Shown piece after piece: positions 31,641 to 39,232 of a stretch of 64,000 nucleotides of DNA (position 1 is its first letter; each line of letters starts with the position of its first letter). The position numbers and the translations under genes were made by a program. Source of the stretch: Bacteroides faecium (lineage in GTDB: Bacteria; Bacteroidota; Bacteroidia; Bacteroidales; Bacteroidaceae); the NCBI RefSeq assembly GCF_012113595.1, contig NZ_CP050831.1:6014001-6078000 (forward strand). Reading direction: 5' to 3'. The notes below the pieces were generated by a model. It worked only from the letters and a program-made list of their open reading frames with translations. It did no database searches and was not told the DNA's origin.

Positions 31641-32963
31641 ATGTTCGATAATTTAAGTGAAAGACTGGAACGGTCATTCAAGATTCTGAAAGGTGAAGGC
31701 AAAATCACCGAAATCAACGTAGCGGAGACGCTGAAAGACGTACGCAAGGCACTTCTTGATGCCGACGTAAACTACAAGGTAGCAAAGAATTTCACTGATA
31801 CGGTGAAAGAGAAAGCACTTGGCCAGAACGTACTTACGGCTGTGAAGCCGAGCCAGTTGATGGTGAAGATTGTGCACGACGAACTTACCCAGTTGATGGG
31901 TGGAGAGACGGCCGAAATCAATATCGACTCCCGTCCGGCAGTAATCCTGATGTCAGGTTTGCAGGGTTCGGGTAAGACTACCTTCTCCGGCAAGCTGGCA
32001 CGCATGCTGAAAACCAAGAAGAACCGTAAGCCGTTGCTGGTAGCTTGTGACGTTTACCGTCCGGCAGCTATCGAACAGTTGCGTGTACTGGCAGAACAAA
32101 TCGAAGTTCCGATGTACTGCGAACTGGATAGCAAGAATCCGGTAGAAATCGCGCAACACGCCATCCAGGAAGCCAAAGCCAAAGGATATGACCTCGTCAT
32201 CGTCGATACCGCCGGACGTCTGGCAGTAGACGAACAGATGATGAACGAAATCGCCGCTATCAAAGAAGCCATCAACCCGAACGAAATCCTGTTCGTGGTA
32301 GACTCCATGACTGGTCAGGATGCTGTAAACACAGCCAAGGAATTTAACGAACGCCTGGACTTCAACGGTGTGGTACTGACCAAGCTCGACGGTGATACCC
32401 GTGGTGGTGCGGCTCTTTCTATCCGTTCGGTAGTTAACAAGCCAATCAAGTTCGTAGGTACGGGAGAAAAGCTGGAAGCAATCGACCAGTTCCACCCTGC
32501 CCGTATGGCAGACCGTATCCTAGGTATGGGTGACATCGTTTCATTGGTAGAACGTGCACAGGAGCAATATGACGAAGAAGAAGCCAAACGCTTGCAGAAG
32601 AAGATTGCCAAGAACCAGTTCGACTTCAACGACTTCCTCAGCCAGATTGCCCAAATCAAGAAGATGGGTAACCTGAAAGACCTTGCTTCCATGATTCCGG
32701 GAGTAGGCAAAGCAATCAAAGACATTGATATTGACGACAATGCGTTCAAAAGCATCGAAGCCATCATTTACTCCATGACTCCGGCAGAACGTTCCAACCC
32801 GGAACTGCTGAACGGCTCACGCCGTACACGTATTGCCAAAGGTAGCGGAACAACGATTCAGGAAGTAAACCGCTTGCTGAAACAATTCGACCAGACCCGC
32901 AAAATGATGAAGATGGTAACCAGCAGCAAAATGGGCAAGATGATGCCGAAAATGAAGAGATAA
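31641..32963 (+). CDS. ffh: Signal recognition particle protein Ffh
   Basis: The 440-residue protein shows the N domain (about 1-85) and G domain with G1 GLQGSGKTTFSGKLA near 104-118. DVYRPAAIEQL, DTAGRL and TKLDGDTRGGAAL (G4 and insertion motifs) follow. The Met-rich M domain (about 300-440) ends KMMKMVTSSKMGKMMPKMKR, which binds signal sequences and SRP RNA. It targets nascent membrane proteins to FtsY/SecYEG. Length is normal. It is followed by a terminator and then by the 22-bp-period array at 33094. Confidence 0.97.
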   Translation: MFDNLSERLERSFKILKGEGKITEINVAETLKDVRKALLDADVNYKVAKNFTDTVKEKALGQNVLTAVKPSQLMVKIVHDELTQLMGGETAEINIDSRPAVILMSGLQGSGKTTFSGKLARMLKTKKNRKPLLVACDVYRPAAIEQLRVLAEQIEVPMYCELDSKNPVEIAQHAIQEAKAKGYDLVIVDTAGRLAVDEQMMNEIAAIKEAINPNEILFVVDSMTGQDAVNTAKEFNERLDFNGVVLTKLDGDTRGGAALSIRSVVNKPIKFVGTGEKLEAIDQFHPARMADRILGMGDIVSLVERAQEQYDEEEAKRLQKKIAKNQFDFNDFLSQIAQIKKMGNLKDLASMIPGVGKAIKDIDIDDNAFKSIEAIIYSMTPAERSNPELLNGSRRTRIAKGSGTTIQEVNRLLKQFDQTRKMMKMVTSSKMGKMMPKMKR

Positions 32964-32993
32964 AAGAAAGAATCATTTCTAAATTCCGAATAG

Positions 32994-33022
32994 AAAGAGG
33001 GAGCCACGGCTTCCTCTTTTTT
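32994..33022 (+). terminator. Terminator after ffh
   Basis: AAAGAGGGAGCC and GGCTTCCTCTTT (one mismatch) flank a tight ACG loop overlapping the stem, followed by T7. Confidence 0.85.
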
Positions 33023-33093
33023 TGTAAGAGGGTATTGCTTTTCTCTTATTATTTTTGTATCTTTATGGATTTCCAAACTATTCCTTAGTAGTT

Positions 33094-33178
33094 GTCCCAT
33101 TGCATAGTGACAATTGTCACCTTGCATTATGACATTTGTCACGTTATAAAGTGACCATTGTCACCTTACAACATGACC
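33094..33178. repeat. 22-bp-period dyad array, GTGAC-N4-GTCAC type
   Basis: TGAC occurs at 33108, 33130, 33152 and 33174. GTCAC occurs at 33116, 33138 and 33160, with a degenerate GTCCC at 33094. Every interval is exactly 22 bp. Full units are 14-bp dyads such as GTGACAATTGTCAC. Confidence 0.88.
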
Positions 33179-33227
33179 ACTACCCGACTGCATAAAAAGT
33201 TATAATCCGCTGCACTCAAAATCCTTA

Positions 33228-33300
33228 TTCATTACAGTGAAAATCTTTAATCACTGCAATGAATATTTTAATCATTACGATGAATCGTTCACGCATTACG
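33228..33300. repeat. 21/22-bp-period array, CATTAC-ATGAA type
   Basis: CATTAC-like hexamers occur at 33230, 33252 (CACTGC), 33273 and 33294. RTGAA pentamers occur at 33237, 33259 and 33280. Spacings are 22, 21 and 21 bp. It follows the GTGAC array after about 50 bp. Confidence 0.75.
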
Positions 33301-33463
33301 CAAATCCGATAGAAAAAACCAGGCTAAAAAGACCGCATATATTCTATCAAATCCATAATAATGCTGCCATTCGATTGTAACGATTACAATTTTATAAAGA
33401 TTTTAGATGTTTATTCGTTTTTATTTTATTACTTTGCAAAAGATTACAAACAGAAACACGAGT

Positions 33464-34342
33464 ATGCGTTATATCTATACGACAGGATATATATTATCGG
33501 CAGTTGCCATGCAACTATTCACAGGAAACTTCCCGGTTTCCTTCCTTGCCTTTCCGCTCAACATTATCTTTGCGGCAATATGGCTTTTCATACTATACAT
33601 ATTATATAAGGAATACAAAAATTCAGGTTTTACCCGCTTTCTTTGCTCCCCTCAGACCAGCGCGCTATCCATCGGATTATTTATCGGCGGCTGCTTAGTG
33701 ATAGGACTTCTCCCCCAACTATCGGATACAGCGGCAGAGGCGCGTGAAGGTATTCTTGCCCTGCTGGGATGCTATAACTTTATGACTAGCTGGATATTTA
33801 TCGCCATCCTTCTTTTATTGCTAAGTAATCTGGGAATGATTACCATCCACGCTTTTCAACACCGCAAACAAGCACGGTGGCGCTTCATCTTAAACCATAC
33901 AGGTTTATGGCTCGCCTTATTCGCGGGATTCTTCGGCAGCAGTGATACCCAGACACTACGCATACCTATATATAAAGGTGAACCGGCACGTGAAGCATTC
34001 GACATGAACGGCGCGCCGCATTATTTGGACTATGAAATAGCACTCGACTCTTTTGCCGTAGAATATTACCCGAACGGACGTCCTTCCCGCTTTGCAGCAA
34101 ATGTACGTTTGGGAAATGAAAAAGCACTGCTCGAAGTGAATCATCCGTATGCCTACCGATTGGGAGAAGATGTATATCTCACTGGTTATGACGTAACGAA
34201 AGGCAACGACAGTGAATATTGCATCTTGCAAGTAGTAAAGCAACCCTGGAAATATGCAATAGTGGCAGGCATCCTGATGATGCTGGCCGGAGCGATTCTA
34301 TTATTCATCAACGGAGCGAAAAAGTATGATAAACTGGGATAA
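33464..34342 (+). CDS. ResB-like cytochrome c biogenesis protein
   Basis: The start at 33464 (MRYIYTTGYILSAVAMQLF) is preferred over an ATG 57 bp upstream, because the longer N-terminus (FYFITLQKITNRN) is not part of the family. The 292-residue protein has about four N-terminal membrane helices, a periplasmic beta-rich domain (about 160-265) and a final membrane helix (about 268-287), the ResB/Ccs1 layout in short form. ResB with CcsA delivers heme to apocytochrome c outside the membrane. It overlaps the ccsA-like gene by 17 bp, and a multiheme peroxidase gene follows. Confidence 0.85.
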   Translation: MRYIYTTGYILSAVAMQLFTGNFPVSFLAFPLNIIFAAIWLFILYILYKEYKNSGFTRFLCSPQTSALSIGLFIGGCLVIGLLPQLSDTAAEAREGILALLGCYNFMTSWIFIAILLLLLSNLGMITIHAFQHRKQARWRFILNHTGLWLALFAGFFGSSDTQTLRIPIYKGEPAREAFDMNGAPHYLDYEIALDSFAVEYYPNGRPSRFAANVRLGNEKALLEVNHPYAYRLGEDVYLTGYDVTKGNDSEYCILQVVKQPWKYAIVAGILMMLAGAILLFINGAKKYDKLG

Positions 34343-35114
34343 TTTCTATGTATTTGCAGCCATATCCGTCTGCTTATGGCTGACGGGAGCCGTATTCTCC
34401 CTTCGTTCGTCAACGAAGAGCAAGGCGGCAACAGCCTTTACGTCAGCCGGCATTATCGTTTTGGGCATCTTCATTGCCGGATTGTGGGTCTTCCTTCAAC
34501 GCCCGCCTTTGCGCACCATGGGAGAAACCCGGCTATGGTACTCTTTCTTCATGGGAGTGGCAGGGCTGCTTACCTATATAAGATGGAAATACCGTTGGAT
34601 TCTGTCTTTCTCGACACTGCTCTCCACCGTCTTTATCATCATCAACCTGATGAAACCCGAGATACATGACCAGTCACTGATGCCGGCACTGCAAAGCATA
34701 TGGTTCATCCCTCATGTCACGGTATATATGTTTTCCTATTCCGTTCTGGGATGCGCGTTCATCATTGCAGTGACCGGATTATTCCGCCACAAGGAAGAAT
34801 ATCTGCACACGGCCGACAATCTTGTCTACGCCGGAGTAGCCTTCCTCTCCATCGGCATGCTGCTCGGCTCCCTTTGGGCAAAAGAAGCCTGGGGAAACTA
34901 CTGGAGCTGGGACCCGAAAGAAACCTGGGCAGCTATCACCTGGATGGGATACTTGCTCTATATACATCTCCGCCTTTTCAGAAAAGCCGGGCGGAAAAGC
35001 CTGTACGCACTGCTCATCGTCTCCTTCCTCGCCCTGCAAATGTGCTGGTATGGAGTGAATTACTTGCCGGCCGCCCAACAAAGCGTGCACTTATATAATC
35101 GTAATAACAACTAA
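34326..35114 (+). CDS. ccsA: CcsA-type cytochrome c biogenesis (heme handling) protein
   Basis: The 262-residue membrane protein carries the WWD motif in AWGNYWSWDPKETWAAITWM (about residues 194-213). It also has His residues at helix ends (PHVTVYMFSY, LYIHLRLF) that ligate heme in CcsA/CcmF proteins. With ResB it forms the system II heme-attachment complex in the inner membrane. It overlaps resB by 17 bp and lies 17 bp before the cytochrome c peroxidase gene, so the three are one operon. Confidence 0.92.
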   Translation: MINWDNFYVFAAISVCLWLTGAVFSLRSSTKSKAATAFTSAGIIVLGIFIAGLWVFLQRPPLRTMGETRLWYSFFMGVAGLLTYIRWKYRWILSFSTLLSTVFIIINLMKPEIHDQSLMPALQSIWFIPHVTVYMFSYSVLGCAFIIAVTGLFRHKEEYLHTADNLVYAGVAFLSIGMLLGSLWAKEAWGNYWSWDPKETWAAITWMGYLLYIHLRLFRKAGRKSLYALLIVSFLALQMCWYGVNYLPAAQQSVHLYNRNNN

Positions 35115-35131
35115 TTAAAATCAAATGTGAA

Positions 35132-36514
35132 ATGAAAAAAAGTACAAAACTAATCGTAGCACTGCTGGTGGTAGTGGCAGCACTGGCAGTCACCTACCGG
35201 CTCATGCACCGGGTGCCTTCCAGCGACATGGAAGCCAATGCACAGATGCAGCAAATCATTACGGACGCAGGATGCCTGAGATGCCATACATCGACGCCCG
35301 ATTTACCGTTCTACGCAAGCATGCCCGTTGCCGGAAAAATCGTGATGGAAGATGTCAGCAACGCTTACCGTGCTTTCGACATGACTCAGATGGAGAAAGA
35401 TTTGAAAGAAGGCCGTCCTCTCAATCCGGTAGACCTGGCAAAAGTAGAGAAAGTAATCCTTGACGGAAAAATGCCGCAGGCAAAGTACTATCTCGTACAC
35501 TGGGGGGCTTCTTTCAATGATGCCAAAAAAGAAGTGGCACTCAGTTGGGTAAAGAACCACCGCATGGGGCTATACACGGACGTAGCGGTTGCCCCCGACT
35601 TTATCAACGAACCGGTTCGCCCTATCGCCGACTCTATCGCAGTGGACGTACGCAAGGTGGTGCTTGGAGATTTGTTATACCACGACACCCGCCTGTCGGC
35701 TGACAATACCGTATCCTGTGCCAGTTGCCACGGATTGGATACCGGTGGCGTAGACAACAAGCAATATTCTGAAGGCGTAGGCGGACAGTTTGGTGGTGTG
35801 AATGCCCCGACAGTCTACAATGCAGCCTACAATTTCGTCCAGTTCTGGGACGGACGTGCCGGAACACTTGCCGAACAAGCTGCCGGCCCCCCGTTGAATC
35901 CGGTAGAAATGGCTTGCGAATCTTTCAATCAGATTATCGACAAACTGGCAGAAGACAAAAACTTTGTTCTGGCATTCAATGAAGTATATCCCGACGGGCT
36001 CAGCGAAAAGAATATCACAAACGCAATTGAGGAGTTTGAAAAGACACTGCTGACTCCCAACTCACGTTTCGACCGTTATCTGAAAGGTCAGAAAGATGCT
36101 ATCAGCACAGATGAGCTTGCCGGATACGAGCTTTTCAAGAAATACGATTGCGCCACTTGCCACGTAGGAGAAATCCTGGGCGGACAGTCTTACGAGCTAA
36201 TCGGTGTGAAAGGGGATTATTTTGCCGAACGACAAGCGGAAATGACCGAAGAAGACAACGGACGGTTCAAACAGACGCAGGCAGAACGCGACCGTCACCG
36301 TTTCAAAGTCCCCGGCTTGAGAAATATCGAACTCACTGCTCCTTACTTCCACGACGGCAGCATGGCTACCATGGACGATGCCGTCCGCGCTATGGCCAAG
36401 TATCAGTTAGGCATTGACTTGCCGCAACCGGAAGTAGACAAAATCGTCGGTTTTCTTCGCACACTGACAGGAGAGTACAAAGGCAAGTTACTGACCAATA
36501 AGAATATGATTTAA
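35132..36514 (+). CDS. Triheme cytochrome c peroxidase
   Basis: The 460-residue protein has an N-terminal membrane anchor or signal (about 7-22) and three heme-binding motifs: CLRCH (48-52), CASCH (196-200) and CATCH (340-344). The last two belong to the classic diheme bacterial peroxidase (MauG/CcpA) core from about 160 onward, with AGPPLNPVEM and KVPGLRNIELTAPYFHDGS. The first is in an extra N-terminal domain that probably feeds electrons. It reduces H2O2 to water in the periplasm. Being third in the operon with ResB and CcsA, it is the probable client of that heme-attachment pair. Confidence 0.93.
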   Translation: MKKSTKLIVALLVVVAALAVTYRLMHRVPSSDMEANAQMQQIITDAGCLRCHTSTPDLPFYASMPVAGKIVMEDVSNAYRAFDMTQMEKDLKEGRPLNPVDLAKVEKVILDGKMPQAKYYLVHWGASFNDAKKEVALSWVKNHRMGLYTDVAVAPDFINEPVRPIADSIAVDVRKVVLGDLLYHDTRLSADNTVSCASCHGLDTGGVDNKQYSEGVGGQFGGVNAPTVYNAAYNFVQFWDGRAGTLAEQAAGPPLNPVEMACESFNQIIDKLAEDKNFVLAFNEVYPDGLSEKNITNAIEEFEKTLLTPNSRFDRYLKGQKDAISTDELAGYELFKKYDCATCHVGEILGGQSYELIGVKGDYFAERQAEMTEEDNGRFKQTQAERDRHRFKVPGLRNIELTAPYFHDGSMATMDDAVRAMAKYQLGIDLPQPEVDKIVGFLRTLTGEYKGKLLTNKNMI

Positions 36515-36542
36515 ACGATAAGAGAAATATTCTCTCCGTACC

Positions 36543-36577
36543 AAAAGAAGATGCCAGGTGAGGCATCTTCTTTTTTT
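36543..36577 (+). terminator. Terminator after the cytochrome c peroxidase gene
   Basis: AAAAGAAGATGCC and GGCATCTTCTTTT flank a 6-nt loop, followed by T. Confidence 0.88.
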
Positions 36578-36591
36578 ATACTCCAATCTTT

Positions 36592-36622
36592 TTGGACAGT
36601 TCAGTTATTTATTTTACTTTTG
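36592..36622 (+). promoter_or_regulatory. Promoter of folD
   Basis: TTG (36592-36594), 20 bp, TACTTTTG (36615-36622), 28 bp ahead of the folD ATG. Confidence 0.65.
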
Positions 36623-36649
36623 CCCATCACCAATAAATACTCTGAAAAT

Positions 36650-37531
36650 ATGACTCTGATAGACGGAAAAGCCATTTCCGAACAAGTGAAACAAGAGATT
36701 GCAGCCGAAGTGGCCGAAATTGTGGCTCATGGCGGAAAACGCCCGCACCTGGCAGCTATCCTTGTAGGACACGACGGTGGCAGCGAAACGTATGTGGCCG
36801 CCAAAGTAAAAGCCTGCGAAGTATGCGGATTCAAATCCTCACTTATCCGTTACGAAAGTGACGTGACCGAGGAAGAACTGCTAGCCAAAGTGCGCGAACT
36901 GAATGAGGACGACGATGTGGACGGCTTCATCGTGCAACTCCCGTTACCGAAACATATCTCCGAGCAGAAAGTAATTGAGACAATCGATTACCGTAAAGAC
37001 GTAGACGGCTTCCACCCGATAAACGTAGGGCGTATGTCTATCGGGCTTCCCTGCTATGTGTCCGCTACTCCCAACGGTATCCTCGAACTGCTGAAACGCT
37101 ACGAAATAGAGACTTCGGGTAAGAAATGCGTCGTGCTCGGACGCAGCAACATCGTCGGCAAACCGATGGCTGCACTGATGATGCAAAAGGCTTATCCGGG
37201 TGACGCTACCGTAACCGTATGCCACAGCCGCAGCAAAGACCTGGTGAAAGAATGCCAGGAAGCTGATATTATTATCGCCGCTTTGGGACAGCCCAACTTC
37301 GTGAAAGCCGAAATGGTAAAAGAAGGCGCAGTAGTTATCGACGTAGGTACTACCCGCGTACCGGACGCTACGAAGAAATCCGGATTCAAACTGACCGGCG
37401 ACGTGAAGTTTGATGAAGTGGCTCCGAAGTGTTCATTCATCACTCCCGTACCGGGCGGCGTCGGGCCGATGACGATTGTATCGTTAATGAAAAACACACT
37501 CCTAGCCGGTAAGAAAGCCATTTATCAATGA
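36650..37531 (+). CDS. folD: Methylenetetrahydrofolate dehydrogenase/cyclohydrolase FolD
   Basis: The start at 36650 (MTLIDGKAISEQVKQEI) is chosen because an upstream in-frame ATG (36551) lies within the preceding terminator. The 293-residue protein has the substrate-site YVAAKVKACE with its catalytic Lys, VDGFIVQLPLPKH, and NAD(P)-binding GRSNIVGKPMA. The C-terminal PVPGGVGPMTIVSLMKNT completes the family pattern. It interconverts methylene-, methenyl- and formyl-tetrahydrofolate. Its stop overlaps the CapA-like gene start (ATGA). Confidence 0.97.
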   Translation: MTLIDGKAISEQVKQEIAAEVAEIVAHGGKRPHLAAILVGHDGGSETYVAAKVKACEVCGFKSSLIRYESDVTEEELLAKVRELNEDDDVDGFIVQLPLPKHISEQKVIETIDYRKDVDGFHPINVGRMSIGLPCYVSATPNGILELLKRYEIETSGKKCVVLGRSNIVGKPMAALMMQKAYPGDATVTVCHSRSKDLVKECQEADIIIAALGQPNFVKAEMVKEGAVVIDVGTTRVPDATKKSGFKLTGDVKFDEVAPKCSFITPVPGGVGPMTIVSLMKNTLLAGKKAIYQ

Positions 37532-38682
37532 GGCACACACTGTTTCTGATAATCATGCTTCTCTCCCTGTCCTGCACCTCACGGTCGCAGGCAAGGAGAG
37601 ATTCTATTAATACTACCTCAGCGGACAGCCTTTCCGCCATTGACAGTATTATACCTGCCGATACGCTCCGGCTCCTTTTCGTAGGAGACTTGATGCAACA
37701 TCAAGGACAAATCAATGCCGCACGGACTGCAAAAGGCTATGATTATTCCACTTGTTTCGAATATGTCAAGGAAGAGATAAGTAGAGCCGACCTTGCCATC
37801 GCCAACCTGGAAGTCACGTTAGGCGGAAAACCTTATAAAGGGTATCCGGCTTTCAGTGCACCGGACGAGTTTCTGACTGCCATCCATGATGCCGGATTCA
37901 ATGTCCTCGTGACTGCCAATAACCACAGTCTCGACCGCGGCAGGCCCGGATTGGAACGTACCATCCAACTAATCGACACATTGAAGATTCCTCATGCCGG
38001 AACGTATATCAACTCCAAAGCACGCGAAAAAGAATACCCTCTCCTATTAGAGAAAAACGGATTCCGTATCGCCCTGCTCAATTACACGTATGGCACAAAC
38101 GGAATCCCCGTCACCCCGCCCAACATCGTGAACTATATCGACACGGCGATTATCGCAAAAGATATAGAAGCCGGCAAAGCCCTGAATCCGGACGCAATCA
38201 TCGCCTGCATGCATTGGGGGATAGAATATCAATCCCTGCCGGACAAAGAGCAGAAGTTCCTCGCCGATTGGCTGCTCCGAAAAGGTGTCGACCACGTAAT
38301 CGGTTCGCATCCGCACGTCGTACAACCCATCGAAGTCCGTACGGACAGCCTGACAAACGACAAGCATCTTGTTGTCTATTCACTAGGGAATTTTATCTCC
38401 AATATGTCTGCCCGTCGCACGGATGGCGGACTTATGGTAAGGATGGAATTAGTAAAAGATAGTACCACACGTCTCAATAATTGTGAATACAGTTTGGTAT
38501 GGACTGCCCGCCCGATGCAATCTGGGAAAAAAAATCATCAATTACTCCCCGTCAACCTGCCGGCTGATTCAATTCCTTTACAAGCACGTAACTCTCTGAA
38601 AATCTTCACGAATGATGCGCGAACCCTTTTCAGCAAGCACAATCGGGGAATAAAAGAATATACTTTTTACGAAAAAAAGTAG
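37528..38682 (+). CDS. CapA-family lipoprotein (PGA_cap phosphoesterase fold)
   Basis: The 384-residue precursor has a lipobox LSLSC with Cys16, a short Ser-rich linker, and a PGA_cap domain from about residue 45. That domain contains LFVGDLMQHQGQ, NLEVTLGG, TANNHSLDRG, CMHWGIEY and GSHPHVVQPIE. These are the metal-site motifs of calcineurin-like CapA proteins. CapA homologues take part in poly-gamma-glutamate or other capsule synthesis, but no PgsB/C genes are nearby, so the function here is uncertain. It is translationally coupled to folD. Confidence 0.88.
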   Translation: MRHTLFLIIMLLSLSCTSRSQARRDSINTTSADSLSAIDSIIPADTLRLLFVGDLMQHQGQINAARTAKGYDYSTCFEYVKEEISRADLAIANLEVTLGGKPYKGYPAFSAPDEFLTAIHDAGFNVLVTANNHSLDRGRPGLERTIQLIDTLKIPHAGTYINSKAREKEYPLLLEKNGFRIALLNYTYGTNGIPVTPPNIVNYIDTAIIAKDIEAGKALNPDAIIACMHWGIEYQSLPDKEQKFLADWLLRKGVDHVIGSHPHVVQPIEVRTDSLTNDKHLVVYSLGNFISNMSARRTDGGLMVRMELVKDSTTRLNNCEYSLVWTARPMQSGKKNHQLLPVNLPADSIPLQARNSLKIFTNDARTLFSKHNRGIKEYTFYEKK

Positions 38683-38691
38683 TAGAATCTT

Positions 38692-38721
38692 TTGGAGATT
38701 AAAAGATAATATCTATCTTTG
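38692..38721 (+). promoter_or_regulatory. Promoter of tRNA-His
   Basis: TTG (38692-38694), 19 bp, TATCTTTG (38714-38721). Confidence 0.8.
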
Positions 38722-38746
38722 CACCGCGTTAGAGAAACGCAGACAT

Positions 38747-38821
38747 GGTGGATGTAGTTCAGTTGGTTAGAGCGTCAGATTGTGGTTCTGAATGTCGCCG
38801 GTTCGAGTCCGGTCTTCCACC
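38747..38821 (+). tRNA. tRNA-His (anticodon GTG)
   Basis: Acceptor GTGGATG pairs with CTTCCAC (one T-T mismatch), with the His-specific extra G at 38747 opposite C38821. The anticodon stem TCAGA/TCTGA encloses TTGTGGT with GTG. The T arm is CCGGTTCGAGTCCGG. The CCA is not encoded as such. Confidence 0.95.
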
Positions 38822-38828
38822 CAAAGAG

Positions 38829-38864
38829 AAGTCCTTGTAAGTTAGATGCTTATAAGGACTTTTT
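38829..38864 (+). terminator. Terminator after tRNA-His
   Basis: AAGTCCTTGTAAG and CTTATAAGGACTT (one wobble/mismatch) flank a 7-nt loop and run into TTTT. Confidence 0.85.
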
Positions 38865-38878
38865 CTTTGTTGGCAGAG

Positions 38879-38886
38879 TATATTTG
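38879..38886 (+). promoter_or_regulatory. -7 element for the PspC-like gene
   Basis: TATATTTG, 32 bp ahead of the start codon. Confidence 0.6.
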
Positions 38887-38918
38887 TACCGATATTCGCA
38901 CTAAAATTTATACCATAT

Positions 38919-39152
38919 ATGGAAAATAACAAGAAACTAACCCGCTCTTCCAACCGCATGATTGCGGGGGTATGTGCCGGAATTGCAGAGTATTTCGGCT
39001 GGGATCCGACTTTATTGAGAATAGTATATGTATTGGCTACATTCTTTACTGCTTTCGCCGGAGTAATCATATACATCATCTTATGGATTGTAATGCCGGC
39101 AAAAATGCCGTCAGACGGATACGAAGACCGCATGAATGACAGACTCCATTAA
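38919..39152 (+). CDS. PspC-domain membrane protein
   Basis: The 77-residue protein is almost entirely a PspC domain: LTRSSNRMIAGVCAGIAEYFGWDPTLLRIVYVL followed by a membrane helix (about 36-60) with IIYIILWIVMPAKMP. In Enterobacteria PspC belongs to the phage-shock envelope-stress response. Stand-alone short PspC proteins are common in Bacteroidetes and their role is not defined. It has its own promoter and a strong terminator shared with dnaX. Confidence 0.92.
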   Translation: MENNKKLTRSSNRMIAGVCAGIAEYFGWDPTLLRIVYVLATFFTAFAGVIIYIILWIVMPAKMPSDGYEDRMNDRLH

Positions 39153-39159
39153 AAACAAA

Positions 39160-39205
39160 AGCCTTGCCCGATTCTTTGTCAAATGACAACCAATCGGGCA
39201 AGGCT
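39160..39205. terminator. Bidirectional terminator between pspC and dnaX
   Basis: AGCCTTGCCCGATT (39160-39173) and AATCGGGCAAGGCT (39192-39205) are perfect arms, with an inner TTGTC/GACAA extension. Confidence 0.9.
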
Positions 39206-39232
39206 CATTTTATATGGTTTCTTCACAAAAGA

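Larger units (their letters stand above)
33023..33463. other. Non-coding interval between ffh and resB with phased repeats
   Basis: Apart from the ffh terminator just upstream, this 441-bp interval holds the GTGAC/GTCAC array (33094-33178), the CATTAC/ATGAA array (33228-33300) and an AT-rich stretch ahead of resB. A weak promoter-like ATTACTTTG lies at about 33430-33438. I see no gene or RNA. Confidence 0.7.
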
